From the NCBI GenBank assembly GCA_965658375.1, contig CBFHSD010000011.1:1-64000 (forward strand): a stretch of DNA of 64,000 bases, given 5' to 3'. A program made the position numbers and the translations under genes. Each line of letters begins with the position of its first letter. Positions within the stretch are counted from its first letter, which is position 1. The notes beneath the pieces were generated by a model that was given only the letters and a program-made list of their open reading frames with translations, made no database searches and had not been told where the DNA came from. Source of the stretch: CBFHSD01 sp965658375 (GTDB lineage: Bacteria > Bacteroidota > Bacteroidia > Flavobacteriales_G > Salibacteraceae). Positions 8,970 to 17,658 of this stretch are shown here, piece by piece.

Positions 8970-9038
8970 AAAGTTTTTTAGAAGCGGGATATTTTTATGA
9001 CAAACGGAAGTATGGCTTCATAATCAATAAAGTGTTGG

Positions 9039-9046
9039 TATTTTTG
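9039..9046 (+). promoter_or_regulatory. Candidate Bacteroidetes -7 promoter element of asnS
   Basis: TATTTTTG matches the Bacteroidetes -7 consensus TAnnTTTG exactly and lies 22 bases before the asnS start codon. No good TTG -33 box is seen at the usual spacing, so the call is tentative. Confidence 0.45.
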
Positions 9047-9068
9047 CCGCCTTATAATTTGTGCACAA

Positions 9069-10511
9069 ATGGAAAGCAAGACGATTAAGGCGCTATTAAC
9101 AGAAAGTCATTTTGATATTACGGTTACCGTAAAAGGCTGGGTAAGAACCAAAAGAGGAAGCAAGAACGTTTCTTTTGTTGCCGTAAACGATGGGTCTACC
9201 ATTGCCAACCTTCAGGTGGTGTTGGACAATAGCCAATACAGCGAGGATCAACTTAAAATGATTAGCACTGGTGCCAGCATTGTGGCCAGTGGTAAACTGG
9301 TTCAAAGCCAAGGTGGTGGGCAATCTGTAGAATTATTAGCAGATGCTTTCCACGTTCCAGGTCTTGCCGATCCTGATGAATATCCGCTTCAACCCAAACG
9401 CCATTCTCTTGAATTTTTAAGAGAAATTGCTCATTTAAGAATGCGCACAAACACTTTTGGAGCCGTGTTTAGAATCAGACACTTGCTTCAATTTGCAGTG
9501 CATGAGTTCTTTCACAAGCAGGGTTTTGTGCATATGGCAACACCCATTATTACAGGTTCTGATGCCGAAGGTGCAGGTGAAATGTTTCAAGTAAGTACGC
9601 TTGACTTAAAAAACACGCCAAAAACTGAAGAAGGTGAAGTTGACTTTAAAGAAGACTTTTTTGGCAAAGCCACTAATTTGACCGTAAGCGGCCAGCTAGA
9701 GGCAGAATTGGGTGCTATGGCATTCAGCAAAGTCTACACTTTTGGACCAACATTTAGAGCAGAAAACTCGAACACCACACGCCACTTGGCTGAATTTTGG
9801 ATGATTGAACCGGAGGTAGCTTTCAATGAACTGGAAGGAAACATGGATTTGGCTGAAGAATTCATGAAGTACTGCATTCAATATGTGCTTGAACATGGTC
9901 AAGAAGATTTGGCCTTTTTAGAAAAGCGCTTGTTGGATGAAGAAAAATCAAAGCCTCAAGCAGAACGCAGCGATCTTGCTTTGGTAGACAAACTCAAATT
10001 TGTAGTGGAGAACCAATTTAAAAGAGTGAGCTATACCGAAGCCATTGACATTCTTAGAAACTGCAAGCCAAATAAGAAAAAGAAATTCCAATACCTCATC
10101 AATGAATGGGGAGCAGATCTGCAATCGGAACACGAACGTTTCTTGGTAGAAAAGCACTTTAAATCACCTGTAATTTTGTTTGATTACCCTGCATCCATCA
10201 AAGCCTTTTACATGCGTTTGAACGAGGATGAAAAAACGGTACGTGCCATGGATATCCTTTTCCCTGGTATTGGAGAAATTGTTGGAGGTTCTCAAAGAGA
10301 AGAACGCCACGATGTACTCATTGAAAAAATGAAAGCATTTGATATTCCAGCAGAAGAAATGAGTTGGTATTTAGACACTAGAAAATTCGGAACCGTGAAG
10401 CACAGCGGCTTCGGTTTAGGCTTTGAACGCTTGGTGCAATTTGTTACTGGAATGGGAAATATCAGAGATGTCATTCCTTTCCCAAGAACACCTCAAAATG
10501 CCGAATTTTAA
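9069..10511 (+). CDS. asnS: Asparaginyl-tRNA synthetase
   Basis: Charges tRNA-Asn with asparagine in the cytoplasm, 480 aa, the usual length. The N-terminal OB-fold anticodon domain covers about residues 10-110 (VTVKGWVRTKRGSKNVSFVA). The class IIb catalytic core follows with motif 2 (FRAENSNTTRHLAEFWMIEP), and motif 3 near the C-terminus reads HSGFGLGFERLVQFVTGM and ends IRDVIPFPRTP. The block GSDAEGAGEMF belongs to the AsnRS rather than the AspRS branch. The gene is divergent from the efflux operon and followed 53 bases later by an aminotransferase on the same strand. Confidence 0.97.
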   Translation: MESKTIKALLTESHFDITVTVKGWVRTKRGSKNVSFVAVNDGSTIANLQVVLDNSQYSEDQLKMISTGASIVASGKLVQSQGGGQSVELLADAFHVPGLADPDEYPLQPKRHSLEFLREIAHLRMRTNTFGAVFRIRHLLQFAVHEFFHKQGFVHMATPIITGSDAEGAGEMFQVSTLDLKNTPKTEEGEVDFKEDFFGKATNLTVSGQLEAELGAMAFSKVYTFGPTFRAENSNTTRHLAEFWMIEPEVAFNELEGNMDLAEEFMKYCIQYVLEHGQEDLAFLEKRLLDEEKSKPQAERSDLALVDKLKFVVENQFKRVSYTEAIDILRNCKPNKKKKFQYLINEWGADLQSEHERFLVEKHFKSPVILFDYPASIKAFYMRLNEDEKTVRAMDILFPGIGEIVGGSQREERHDVLIEKMKAFDIPAEEMSWYLDTRKFGTVKHSGFGLGFERLVQFVTGMGNIRDVIPFPRTPQNAEF

Positions 10512-10564
10512 TTGAGCCATTGCCTTAAAAAGATCCTTACTTTCACACGCTAAGATTTATTGAT

Positions 10565-11755
10565 ATGCCAGTTATAGCAAGCAAAGGAAAATCAATGCCC
10601 GCCTCGCCAATTAGAAAATTGGTGCCATTCGCAGAAGCCGCTAAAAAAGCGGGAAATCATGTGATTCACCTCAACATTGGTCAGCCAGATATTAACTCCC
10701 CACAAGTGGCTTTAGATGCCATTAGAAATTACTCAAGTAAGGTGATTGAATACAGTCATTCGGCTGGCTTTGAAAGCTATCGCGAGGGACTATCCAGCTA
10801 CTACAAGTCGGTAAATATCGATGTGAATAAAGATCAAATCATTGTCACCACTGGTGGTTCAGAAGCACTTCTTTTTGGCTTCATGAGCTGTTTCAATCCT
10901 GGAGATGAAGTGATTGTTCCTGAACCGTATTACGCCAACTATAATGGTTTTGCCATTGGTTCTGGCGTAAAAGTGGTTCCCGTAACGGCCAAAATAGAAA
11001 ATGGATTTGCCTTGCCTCCAGTAAGTGAGATTGAACACCTAATTACAGACAAAACCAAAGGAATTCTTATTTGTAACCCGGGGAACCCTACGGGCTACTT
11101 GTATACTGAAGAAGAATTGGCGATCATCAGAAAAATTGTGCTCAAACACGATTTGTTCCTCTTTGCAGATGAGGTGTACAGAGAATTCACCTACGATGGT
11201 AAAATGCATTCAAGTGTGATGCACTTAGAAGGCTTAGAGCAACATGCCATTTTGGTTGATTCTGTCTCTAAACGCTACAGCATGTGTGGTGCACGTGTGG
11301 GTGCCTTGGTAACTAAAAACCAAGATGTGCTGGATACGGTAATGAAGTTTGCACAAGCGCGATTGAGCCCTCCCACATTGGCGCAAGTGGCTTCTGAAGC
11401 CGCATTGAAAACACCCCATTCTTATTTTGAGGAGGTGAACGCCAAGTACCTTAACCGAAGAGATCTTTTGGTAAGTGGTTTAAACGCCATTGAAGGCGTA
11501 AAATGCCCAAGACCAAGTGGTGCATTTTACTGTGTAGCGGAGCTGCCTGTAGACGATGCAGACCATTTTTGCCAATGGATGTTAGAGTCTTTTAGCTACA
11601 ATGGAAATACGGTGATGATGGCTCCTTGCTCTGGTTTTTACAGCAACCCAGAAACGGGTAAAAAGCAAGTGCGCATTGCCTACGTCTTAGAATTGGATGA
11701 GCTGAAAAAAGCAATAAAATGCCTGGAAGAAGGATTAAAAATCTACAATTCGTAA
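10565..11755 (+). CDS. PLP-dependent class I/II aminotransferase
   Basis: Cytoplasmic fold-type I aminotransferase of 396 aa, most like aspartate/aromatic aminotransferases. Visible landmarks are the N-terminal LNIGQPDINSP, the cofactor-binding block TTGGSEALLFGFMSC, the CNPGNPTG motif (Asn contacts PLP), FADEVYREF (Asp near 200), and SVSKRYSMCGARVG, whose Lys forms the Schiff base. The final Arg that binds the substrate carboxylate is in KKQVRIAYV. Exact amino donor cannot be told from sequence. It ends before a strong hairpin and is probably cotranscribed with asnS or from its own promoter in the 53-base gap. Confidence 0.88.
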   Translation: MPVIASKGKSMPASPIRKLVPFAEAAKKAGNHVIHLNIGQPDINSPQVALDAIRNYSSKVIEYSHSAGFESYREGLSSYYKSVNIDVNKDQIIVTTGGSEALLFGFMSCFNPGDEVIVPEPYYANYNGFAIGSGVKVVPVTAKIENGFALPPVSEIEHLITDKTKGILICNPGNPTGYLYTEEELAIIRKIVLKHDLFLFADEVYREFTYDGKMHSSVMHLEGLEQHAILVDSVSKRYSMCGARVGALVTKNQDVLDTVMKFAQARLSPPTLAQVASEAALKTPHSYFEEVNAKYLNRRDLLVSGLNAIEGVKCPRPSGAFYCVAELPVDDADHFCQWMLESFSYNGNTVMMAPCSGFYSNPETGKKQVRIAYVLELDELKKAIKCLEEGLKIYNS

Positions 11756-11808
11756 TTTTTTAACGGAAAAAGGGCAACCTGTTAAAAGTGCCTGCGTCTA
11801 TGGTGTGA

Positions 11809-11877
11809 TACCATTGAAAAGCAATCTCAAATTCCTTGCTCCTATAAGAATTCCTCAGCTTTTCAGTGGTATTTTTT
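11809..11877 (+). terminator. Long-armed hairpin followed by T6
   Basis: Arms TACCATTGAAAAGC (11809-11822) and GCTTTTCAGTGGTA (11858-11871) pair over 14 bp with one G-T wobble. They enclose a 35-base loop that has its own short AATTC/GAATT complement. TTTTTT follows directly, as expected for termination of the aminotransferase transcript. The T-run overlaps the stop codon of the convergent nuclease gene. Confidence 0.65.
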
Positions 11878-14629
11878 ATTGGAATAAACCGAAGGGATAA
11901 TCGGGGTTCGCTTCAAAAGGAACACTGGGATCTAGCAGACGCCAAACTATAATTTTCAAAGTTTCCTCAAAATCTACAAAAAGTTCATTGCTTAAGTTTT
12001 GCTCGTTGGCATACTGAAAAGTAATCAACTTGCTTTTGATTTGTCGTAGAGAAATATTGCCACAACTCAATGCATTTAAATGTGGGTGCATGCCCTTATA
12101 CATCCAAGCATAAAGCAACAACTGCAGGGCCTTTGGCTTGGGTTTATCAGATAAAAACTGATCCAAACTCGAGATTTTCACATCTTTCGCTTCCACCTTG
12201 CCTGACTTGTAATCAATCACTCGGGTCTCACCATCTAACTCATCTATTCGATCTACAATTCCCGAAAACCGCACCTGAACACCTTGCACTTCTACAATGC
12301 GTTCTACACGCTGTTCCAAAGCCAAAATTCTTAGCTTTTGCTTGTTTTTCTCTATCAACTCTTGGTCAATGGCAAGAAGTTTATGGATGTACTCTTTCGC
12401 TACATGAAAACTGATGATGGTGTTGCCAAAGAGTTCTTTCGATCGAAACTTTTTTTCATACGCAGCCTTCAGTGTCTCTTCAATTTTTCCTTTGCATTGA
12501 TCAAGAAAGGCAATAGTCATTTCTTTTCCAACGCAATCGGTATAGAGGTCTTCCATCACCTCGTGAATAATACTCCCAAAAGTACTGGACTCAATATCCT
12601 CTTCTACCTGATCACTTTCTCTCAATTTAGCCACATGCTTGTAGTAACCGTCTAATGGCGATTCTAGAAAATCGTTCATGGCACTGGGAGAAAAACTAGA
12701 TTCTAGCTTGGCTTTTAAATCGGCAATGAGCTCTGGTGTTTTCTCTAAACGTAGCGGATGGTGATCGCCAATTCGCGTTTCACTGCCAACAGAAGATTCA
12801 TTGAGCTTGACCTTTTTATTGCTCTTTGGCCACTCCCACAATATCTGCTGCAAGTATCTGCTGGGAACCGCAGGCTTAAACGAATCGCCCTGAGTAGAAT
12901 ACATGAGGTGAATGTGATCTGCACGTTGCATCAAACGGTAAAAATGATAGGCAAACAGCGCCTCTCTATCGTGATGCGTTGGCAAACCATTTGAGATGCG
13001 CAAGTCATTGGGAATGAAATTGCCGTTGTGCTTTGATTTGGGTAAGACCCCTTCATTCACTGAGGTGTAAATGACCCGTTTGAAATCGAGCGTTCTGGTT
13101 TCCAGAATACCCATGATTTGCAAGCCCGATAAAGGTTCGCCATACAGAGCCAATTGCTCTTGGCGAATGGACTTATCTACAAAAGTGTAGGCAGTACTAA
13201 AGTTGACATGCACCTCATAATTCGCCTTTATTTGATCGAGTTGATTGATGGATTTATTGAGCTGAAATAACGCTTCATTCTCTAAGATAAACTTTGGGTC
13301 ATCTTGCGAGAACAACTCCTCTTTCATCCATTGAATGACACGAGTGGTGTAGCCAGATAAGGATTGAAAGCTGTCATCGAGTTCCACAAAAAAGGGCATT
13401 TCCCTGTAGGGATCCAGCACCTTTCTCTTGGGCTCTAGATACACCATGTTTTGTTTAGAAATGGCTTTAGCCAAGACATGAGCAAGCTCTTGACACCGAG
13501 CCAAAGGCAACAAAATAGCGTGCTGCACAATTTGCAGTACATCTTTATGGTAAAACTTGAAGCGCTTGCCTTGTTTCTTTAAGCGAATGGCTTTTTGCTG
13601 CATGCGCAAACAGGCCAATAGAAAACCGCTGGCCAAGGTGTTTTTTAAAGGGAAGCCTAGGGTCACATTCAGTTTCTCTACATTGCTTGGCAAACTCTCT
13701 AACAAGAGTGGAAGATCGGTCTCTTCTCCTATTACTACCACCGTTTCTGACAAGTCATCTGTACTTAATCCTTGCAAGAGTTCTGCTACTTTCTGAAGCT
13801 GTAATATGCGCGAGCTGCAAGCATGCACCTCTACCTCGTAGGCCTTTTCAAGCAAGTTTTTGCTCACCCAGTTTTTGCGGCTTCCCGTTCTTTTAAACTC
13901 TTCGCGTAAAAACTTGCCGGCTTCTTGCTTGGGGTCTTCCAAATAGTAGGTGTCTGCATCCCAAAAAAGTTGGGCGTATTGTTCTCTTTCCAACCAATGC
14001 AACAGCTCTTTTTCTGAAGCGCTCAAGGCGTTGAACCCTGCAAAAACAATCGGTTCTTTATGTTCCGCAAAAATGGCCTCTTTATGTTCTACCAAATAGC
14101 GAAAAGCCATTCCGCGATAGGCCCACTTCTTCTCAAACAGTCGGGTGCGAAGGCCTTTATAAAGTTTCCCCATCAGTTTCCAAAAAGCCAAATAGTTGAT
14201 TTGAATTTCTGTCAATGGTTCATCAGAAACATTCCATTGCTCCAATGCCCTAGCCTCATTCACCAACTGAAAAAAAGCTTCAGCATCTAGCAGGTAAGCA
14301 TCTACTTCATTGATTTCACTGATAAATTGAGGTGCCCAATTCGAAAATTCTTCGAAGGGTTGGGGATTCGGTTCAATGCCCAAATACACTTCGTATACTT
14401 CAAATTGCAGGGTAATGGGATCCACCGATTTCAATGGAATGAGGTCAAAAACAAAAGATTCTAAGGTGGTGATAGACGGAGCCCACATGGTTTTTTTGGA
14501 GCTATTGACCAATGCTCTTCTTAAAAAAACACCCGAACGTTTGCCGGGCAATACCACCTTTACATCTTCAATGTTGGGGTAAGTTTCTAGGAGTTGAGTG
14601 GCGAGTTGTTGATGAAAGGTTGGTGTCAT
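11876..14629 (-). CDS. AddB-like PD-(D/E)XK nuclease family protein
   Basis: Large protein of 917 aa resembling the AddB/Cas4-type subunit of recombination nucleases. The N-terminal region is like an inactive helicase domain, starting with a P-loop-like block (VVLPGKRSGVFLRRALVN). The C-terminal 230 residues hold a PD-(D/E)XK nuclease: IHEVMEDLY near 690, GIVDRIDELDG and VIDYKSGKVEAKD near 790-810 (the D...D-Y-K core), and QLLLYAWMYKG after it. In the family this subunit works with an AddA helicase-nuclease to resect double-strand breaks and load RecA. No addA is in the window. The gene overlaps the 3' end of the upstream TPR gene by 4 bases. Confidence 0.8.
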   Translation of the reverse strand: MTPTFHQQLATQLLETYPNIEDVKVVLPGKRSGVFLRRALVNSSKKTMWAPSITTLESFVFDLIPLKSVDPITLQFEVYEVYLGIEPNPQPFEEFSNWAPQFISEINEVDAYLLDAEAFFQLVNEARALEQWNVSDEPLTEIQINYLAFWKLMGKLYKGLRTRLFEKKWAYRGMAFRYLVEHKEAIFAEHKEPIVFAGFNALSASEKELLHWLEREQYAQLFWDADTYYLEDPKQEAGKFLREEFKRTGSRKNWVSKNLLEKAYEVEVHACSSRILQLQKVAELLQGLSTDDLSETVVVIGEETDLPLLLESLPSNVEKLNVTLGFPLKNTLASGFLLACLRMQQKAIRLKKQGKRFKFYHKDVLQIVQHAILLPLARCQELAHVLAKAISKQNMVYLEPKRKVLDPYREMPFFVELDDSFQSLSGYTTRVIQWMKEELFSQDDPKFILENEALFQLNKSINQLDQIKANYEVHVNFSTAYTFVDKSIRQEQLALYGEPLSGLQIMGILETRTLDFKRVIYTSVNEGVLPKSKHNGNFIPNDLRISNGLPTHHDREALFAYHFYRLMQRADHIHLMYSTQGDSFKPAVPSRYLQQILWEWPKSNKKVKLNESSVGSETRIGDHHPLRLEKTPELIADLKAKLESSFSPSAMNDFLESPLDGYYKHVAKLRESDQVEEDIESSTFGSIIHEVMEDLYTDCVGKEMTIAFLDQCKGKIEETLKAAYEKKFRSKELFGNTIISFHVAKEYIHKLLAIDQELIEKNKQKLRILALEQRVERIVEVQGVQVRFSGIVDRIDELDGETRVIDYKSGKVEAKDVKISSLDQFLSDKPKPKALQLLLYAWMYKGMHPHLNALSCGNISLRQIKSKLITFQYANEQNLSNELFVDFEETLKIIVWRLLDPSVPFEANPDYPFGLFQ

Positions 14630-15264
14630 GATTTCTTAAATCCGCTTTGAACGAATGTAAGGAATTCTTTAAAGCTCTCTTTTGAGGTAAATACTTTCGC
14701 CACTTCTTTCCAAAGGGTGGTAGGTTCTTCTTCTATCAAGACTTCTCCCGGCTTTGGCAATTCTACGGTAGCGGTTGTTTCTTGCGCTTGTTCTTGTGCC
14801 TGCTCTTGGTCTTCTGGCGCTTTGTCAAAAGGCACAAAACCGTTTTGTTCTGCCAATTGATCGGCTGTGCTAAAATTGCTTTTTGCCTGTTTCATGTAGC
14901 CCAACTTCTCTTGCAACAAGCCCAAGTTGTTGAAAGAAATTGCATCTTCTGGATCTAAGTCAATTGCCTTTTCATAATCTGAAATAGCCCCATTGATGTC
15001 TTTAGCAGCACTGCGCATAAAGGCACGCGAAGCATACCTAAAAGGATTGTCTGGCTGGCCTTTGATGGCATTGTCTAGATCAAGCAAAGCCATGCTCAAC
15101 TTTTTGAGGTGGTAATAGCACATGGCACGCTCGTAGTGGATGTACGCGTTTTGTGGAAGCACATCTAAAGCACGGTCGAAATGACCAATGGCTTTCTCAT
15201 AGTTTTTCTGGTCGTAGGCCTTTTTACCCGCCAAAAAATGTGAATTGTTCTCATGTTGTGCCAT
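14626..15264 (-). CDS. TPR repeat protein
   Basis: Protein of 212 aa with about four tetratricopeptide repeats between residues 10 and 145 (AYDQKNYEKAIGHFDRALDV; AMCYYHLKKLSMALLDLDNA; DYEKAIDLDPEDAISFNNLG). A Gln/Glu-rich linker (EDQEQAQEQAQE) leads to a C-terminal tail with Trp/Phe residues (TTLWKEVAKVFTSKESFKEF). No signal peptide or membrane segment is seen, so it is likely a cytoplasmic scaffold. It overlaps the downstream nuclease gene by 4 bases and may be cotranscribed with it. The partner is unknown. Confidence 0.85.
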   Translation of the reverse strand: MAQHENNSHFLAGKKAYDQKNYEKAIGHFDRALDVLPQNAYIHYERAMCYYHLKKLSMALLDLDNAIKGQPDNPFRYASRAFMRSAAKDINGAISDYEKAIDLDPEDAISFNNLGLLQEKLGYMKQAKSNFSTADQLAEQNGFVPFDKAPEDQEQAQEQAQETTATVELPKPGEVLIEEEPTTLWKEVAKVFTSKESFKEFLTFVQSGFKKS

Positions 15265-15291
15265 ACCGCAAAATTACCCCAATTTTGTACT

Positions 15292-15546
15292 ATGAACACG
15301 CAAATCTCCTTTCCTGTTTACAGAAAGCTGCCAAATGGCAAATCGTTTTACAGAATTAACAGCACAGAACACTTTACAGAAAGGCAATTGATGGGAAGCG
15401 TTTATTTTGAGCACGCCATACAGGCCAAGATTTACCCCGATCGTTTGATGATTAGCGACATGATTGCCTGCAAAGACGAGGCATGGCTCATCGCGAGCGC
15501 TACCGAGTTTGAGGCCGTAGCACAATCTCACCGAAAATTTACTTGA
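15292..15546 (+). CDS. Conserved hypothetical protein, 84 aa
   Basis: Small soluble protein starting MNTQISFPVYRKLPNG, divergent from the TPR gene with a 27-base gap. An earlier in-frame ATG at 15253 overlaps the TPR start and was not chosen. Composition is protein-like, with a Tyr/Phe-rich core (HFTERQLMGSVYFEHAIQAK) and no membrane segment or known motif. The function is not recognised. The opposite strand has an ORF of similar length here, but this frame has the more convincing composition and start. Confidence 0.55.
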   Translation: MNTQISFPVYRKLPNGKSFYRINSTEHFTERQLMGSVYFEHAIQAKIYPDRLMISDMIACKDEAWLIASATEFEAVAQSHRKFT

Positions 15547-15580
15547 TCAAGGTCATGGCTTCTTGAATGGCCAAGAAAAG

Positions 15581-15895
15581 CTACTCTGGCCAATCTTCAC
15601 TTGCTTCATAAATCAAATGGCGAACACGCTTTTGCTTGGCGGTTTGCTTGAGCAGCGGATGCCGCATCTGCTTGCCATCCATAAAACCCACAACAACCTT
15701 TTTTACCGTAACGTGGTAGGTGACGTAACACAGTCCCTTTCCCTTAAAATGATAAAAGGGAAGCCCGTATTTTAAGTGCTCTGTCAACTCTGGGAAGCCA
15801 CTGCGAATAAGCGAAACCACGGCAATGGTATTTTCTTGTGTCTCTTTTCGTTTGATGGTATCTAGAAAGCGATCTACCTGCGGGTGTGTAATCAT
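15581..15895 (-). CDS. DUF1801 domain protein
   Basis: Protein of 104 aa belonging to the DUF1801/YdhG fold family (FLDTIKRKETQENTIAVVSL; LKYGLPFYHFKGKGLCYVTY). The family has a small alpha/beta fold of unknown biochemical role, sometimes linked to iron or stress responses in other phyla. It follows the GNAT gene with an ATGA overlap, so the two are translationally coupled. Confidence 0.75.
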   Translation of the reverse strand: MITHPQVDRFLDTIKRKETQENTIAVVSLIRSGFPELTEHLKYGLPFYHFKGKGLCYVTYHVTVKKVVVGFMDGKQMRHPLLKQTAKQKRVRHLIYEASEDWPE

Positions 15896-16341
15896 GAGCG
15901 AAACATTTGAATGTGCGGAATATCATCTTCCAGGTACTCCTCTCCTACTTTTTGAAAACCAAAGCTTTCGTAAAAGGGAATCAAATAACACTGAGCAGAA
16001 ATACGACATCCCATGCCTGGGTATTTATCTTCTTGGCGCTCAATAGCCACCCGCATCAGTTCTTTCCCTAGACCCGTTCTTCTGCTTTCTATCTGCGTGG
16101 CTACCCGGCCAATAGAAGGCTCTGCATAAGACACGCCTGGCTCTACCAAACGCGCATAGGCCATGCAGTGCCCTTGCTCATCCAAGGCATAAATGTGTTC
16201 GCTCTGGAGGTCTTTTCCATCCAAATCTTGGTAGGGGCAATCTTGCTCCACCACAAAAACCGCAATGCGCAAGTGCTCAATTGCATGAAAATGAGCGAGA
16301 CTGAGCGCGCTCCAATTTTTAAAATACCACCTCACGTGCAT
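15892..16341 (-). CDS. GNAT family N-acetyltransferase, ElaA-type
   Basis: Acetyltransferase of 149 aa, starting MHVRWYFKNWSALS. An upstream in-frame ATG at 16392 adds 17 residues not expected in the family. The first block LRIAVFVVEQDCPYQDLDGK is diagnostic for ElaA-like proteins, followed by the acetyl-CoA loop RRTGLGKELMRVAIER (Q/R-x-x-G-x-G/A). The natural substrate of this family is not established. The gene is coupled to the downstream DUF1801 gene by an ATGA overlap and divergent from an SRPBCC gene. Confidence 0.85.
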   Translation of the reverse strand: MHVRWYFKNWSALSLAHFHAIEHLRIAVFVVEQDCPYQDLDGKDLQSEHIYALDEQGHCMAYARLVEPGVSYAEPSIGRVATQIESRRTGLGKELMRVAIERQEDKYPGMGCRISAQCYLIPFYESFGFQKVGEEYLEDDIPHIQMFRS

Positions 16342-16377
16342 AAACCAAATGTGTATTGTGCTGTTCACAAAGGTAAG

Positions 16378-16836
16378 ATGAAGATTTACCAATTGAAACG
16401 CACACAGGTTCTACCCATCAGCTTAGATGAAGCGTGGGACTTTTTTTCTACGCCATTGAACCTCAACGCCATTACACCAGATGATTTAGGCTTTGAAATT
16501 TTGACCGATTTAAAAGGGAAAAAGATGTTTCAAGGAATGATCATCAACTACAAAGTCTCGCCCTTTCCTTTTGTGAAATTGCGCTGGACCACAGAAATTA
16601 CACATGTAGAAGACAAGAAATACTTTGTGGACGAGCAGCGTTTTGGGCCCTATGCCTTTTGGCACCACAAGCACTTTTTTGAAGAAACAGAAGGTGGTGT
16701 TTTAATGACCGACATTGTAGACTACGGCTTACCTCTTGGTCCCTTGGGGAGATTGGGGAACAGCATTTTAGTACACAGTAAACTCAAGCACATCTTCAAC
16801 CACCGTTACACCGCCATTCAAAATCATTTCTCATGA
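16378..16836 (+). CDS. SRPBCC (START-like) family protein
   Basis: Protein of 152 aa with a START-like/Bet v1 fold of the COG4276 type, often labelled cell division inhibitor. It begins MKIYQLKRTQVLPISLDEAW; the ATG at 16378 starts just before the first strand, and a longer reading from 16168 would overlap the divergent acetyltransferase. Typical blocks are FFSTPLNLNAITPDDLGFEI and RFGPYAFWHHKHFFEETEGG, giving a hydrophobic ligand pocket. The ligand is unknown. It overlaps the next gene by 4 bases (ATGA). Confidence 0.82.
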   Translation: MKIYQLKRTQVLPISLDEAWDFFSTPLNLNAITPDDLGFEILTDLKGKKMFQGMIINYKVSPFPFVKLRWTTEITHVEDKKYFVDEQRFGPYAFWHHKHFFEETEGGVLMTDIVDYGLPLGPLGRLGNSILVHSKLKHIFNHRYTAIQNHFS

Positions 16837-17366
16837 ACCTTGCACTGATGCTCATTTTCTCACTTCTCGGAAGCGCTACCAACAACGGCTGGAACATTGC
16901 CTTCAATGAAACTTTTGATTGGATGATTGTGAACGATGGCGTGATGGGTGGCCGCTCTTCCTCGCGCTTTAAAGTTAAAGATGACATCTTGCATTTCTCG
17001 GGAACCCTAAGCCTGGAGAACAATGGAGGCTTTGTGTCTTTGCGTTCTCCTTACGGCAGCACAGACCTTTCTGTTTATAAAAAGTTGGTAATTACCTACA
17101 AGTTAGATCATGGGGAAATGGGCTTTTCTATGAACCGCCATCAGCAATACTACTTGCCCAACTACAAGGTATACCTAGAACAAAGCGAAGAGTGGAAAAC
17201 CGTAACCTTTAAGCTTAAGAACTTTGAAGAAGAAGTGATGGCCAAGAAAACGGGCAAGGCCATCCCAGCAGAAGCCTTGAAAGAAATCATTCGCATTGGC
17301 TTTATCAAAAGTGATAAAGACACCACGCCTTTTGAGTTGCAGGTGAAAGAACTGCGCTTTGAATAA
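16833..17366 (+). CDS. CIA30 family protein (NADH:ubiquinone oxidoreductase intermediate-associated fold)
   Basis: Protein of 177 aa. A short hydrophobic N-terminus (MNLALMLIFSLLGSATNNG) suggests export. The body is a jelly-roll of the CIA30 type: WMIVNDGVMGGRSSSRFKVK, FSGTLSLENNGGFVSLRSP and EIIRIGFIKSDK. In eukaryotes the family helps assemble complex I; in bacteria its role is not established and complex I assembly should not be assumed. It is translationally coupled to the SRPBCC gene. Confidence 0.85.
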   Translation: MNLALMLIFSLLGSATNNGWNIAFNETFDWMIVNDGVMGGRSSSRFKVKDDILHFSGTLSLENNGGFVSLRSPYGSTDLSVYKKLVITYKLDHGEMGFSMNRHQQYYLPNYKVYLEQSEEWKTVTFKLKNFEEEVMAKKTGKAIPAEALKEIIRIGFIKSDKDTTPFELQVKELRFE

Positions 17367-17658
17367 GCCGCTAAAACCACAACTTTAGCACATACTTTTC
17401 AATTTTCAAATGCACCAACGGCATCCGCTCTGGGTAGTTATAATTTGATTCACTGAAAATAAATATGCCTTATGCAATCCCTGCGGGATACGCACCATAC
17501 TAGGAAACTTTGTAAAAGTGTACTACTCTTTGCCGCGGTTTACATCCCTTCCAACACACTTTTTAGCAGCTCGGGTGTCATGCGTTTAGTGGCAGTTTTA
17601 TAGTTTTAAAACAAATTACGTATAGCCTGAACGTTACGGCTCATTGACTCTCATTGAT
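17367..17658. other. 292-bp gap, possible minus-strand gene remnant
   Basis: No intact gene is seen. On the minus strand 17371-17469 is open and ends in a stop, encoding a coherent-looking tail (FIFSESNYNYPERMPLVHLK, then IEKYVLKLWF). It is cut off upstream by TAA at 17470-17472 and has no start. This may be the leftover C-terminus of a lost gene, or chance. Confidence 0.3.

Noticed and set aside
12070..12655. Two overlapping plus-strand open frames
   Set aside because: They lie opposite the long AddB-like gene, which has full motif support. Their composition and lack of family motifs mark them as shadows.
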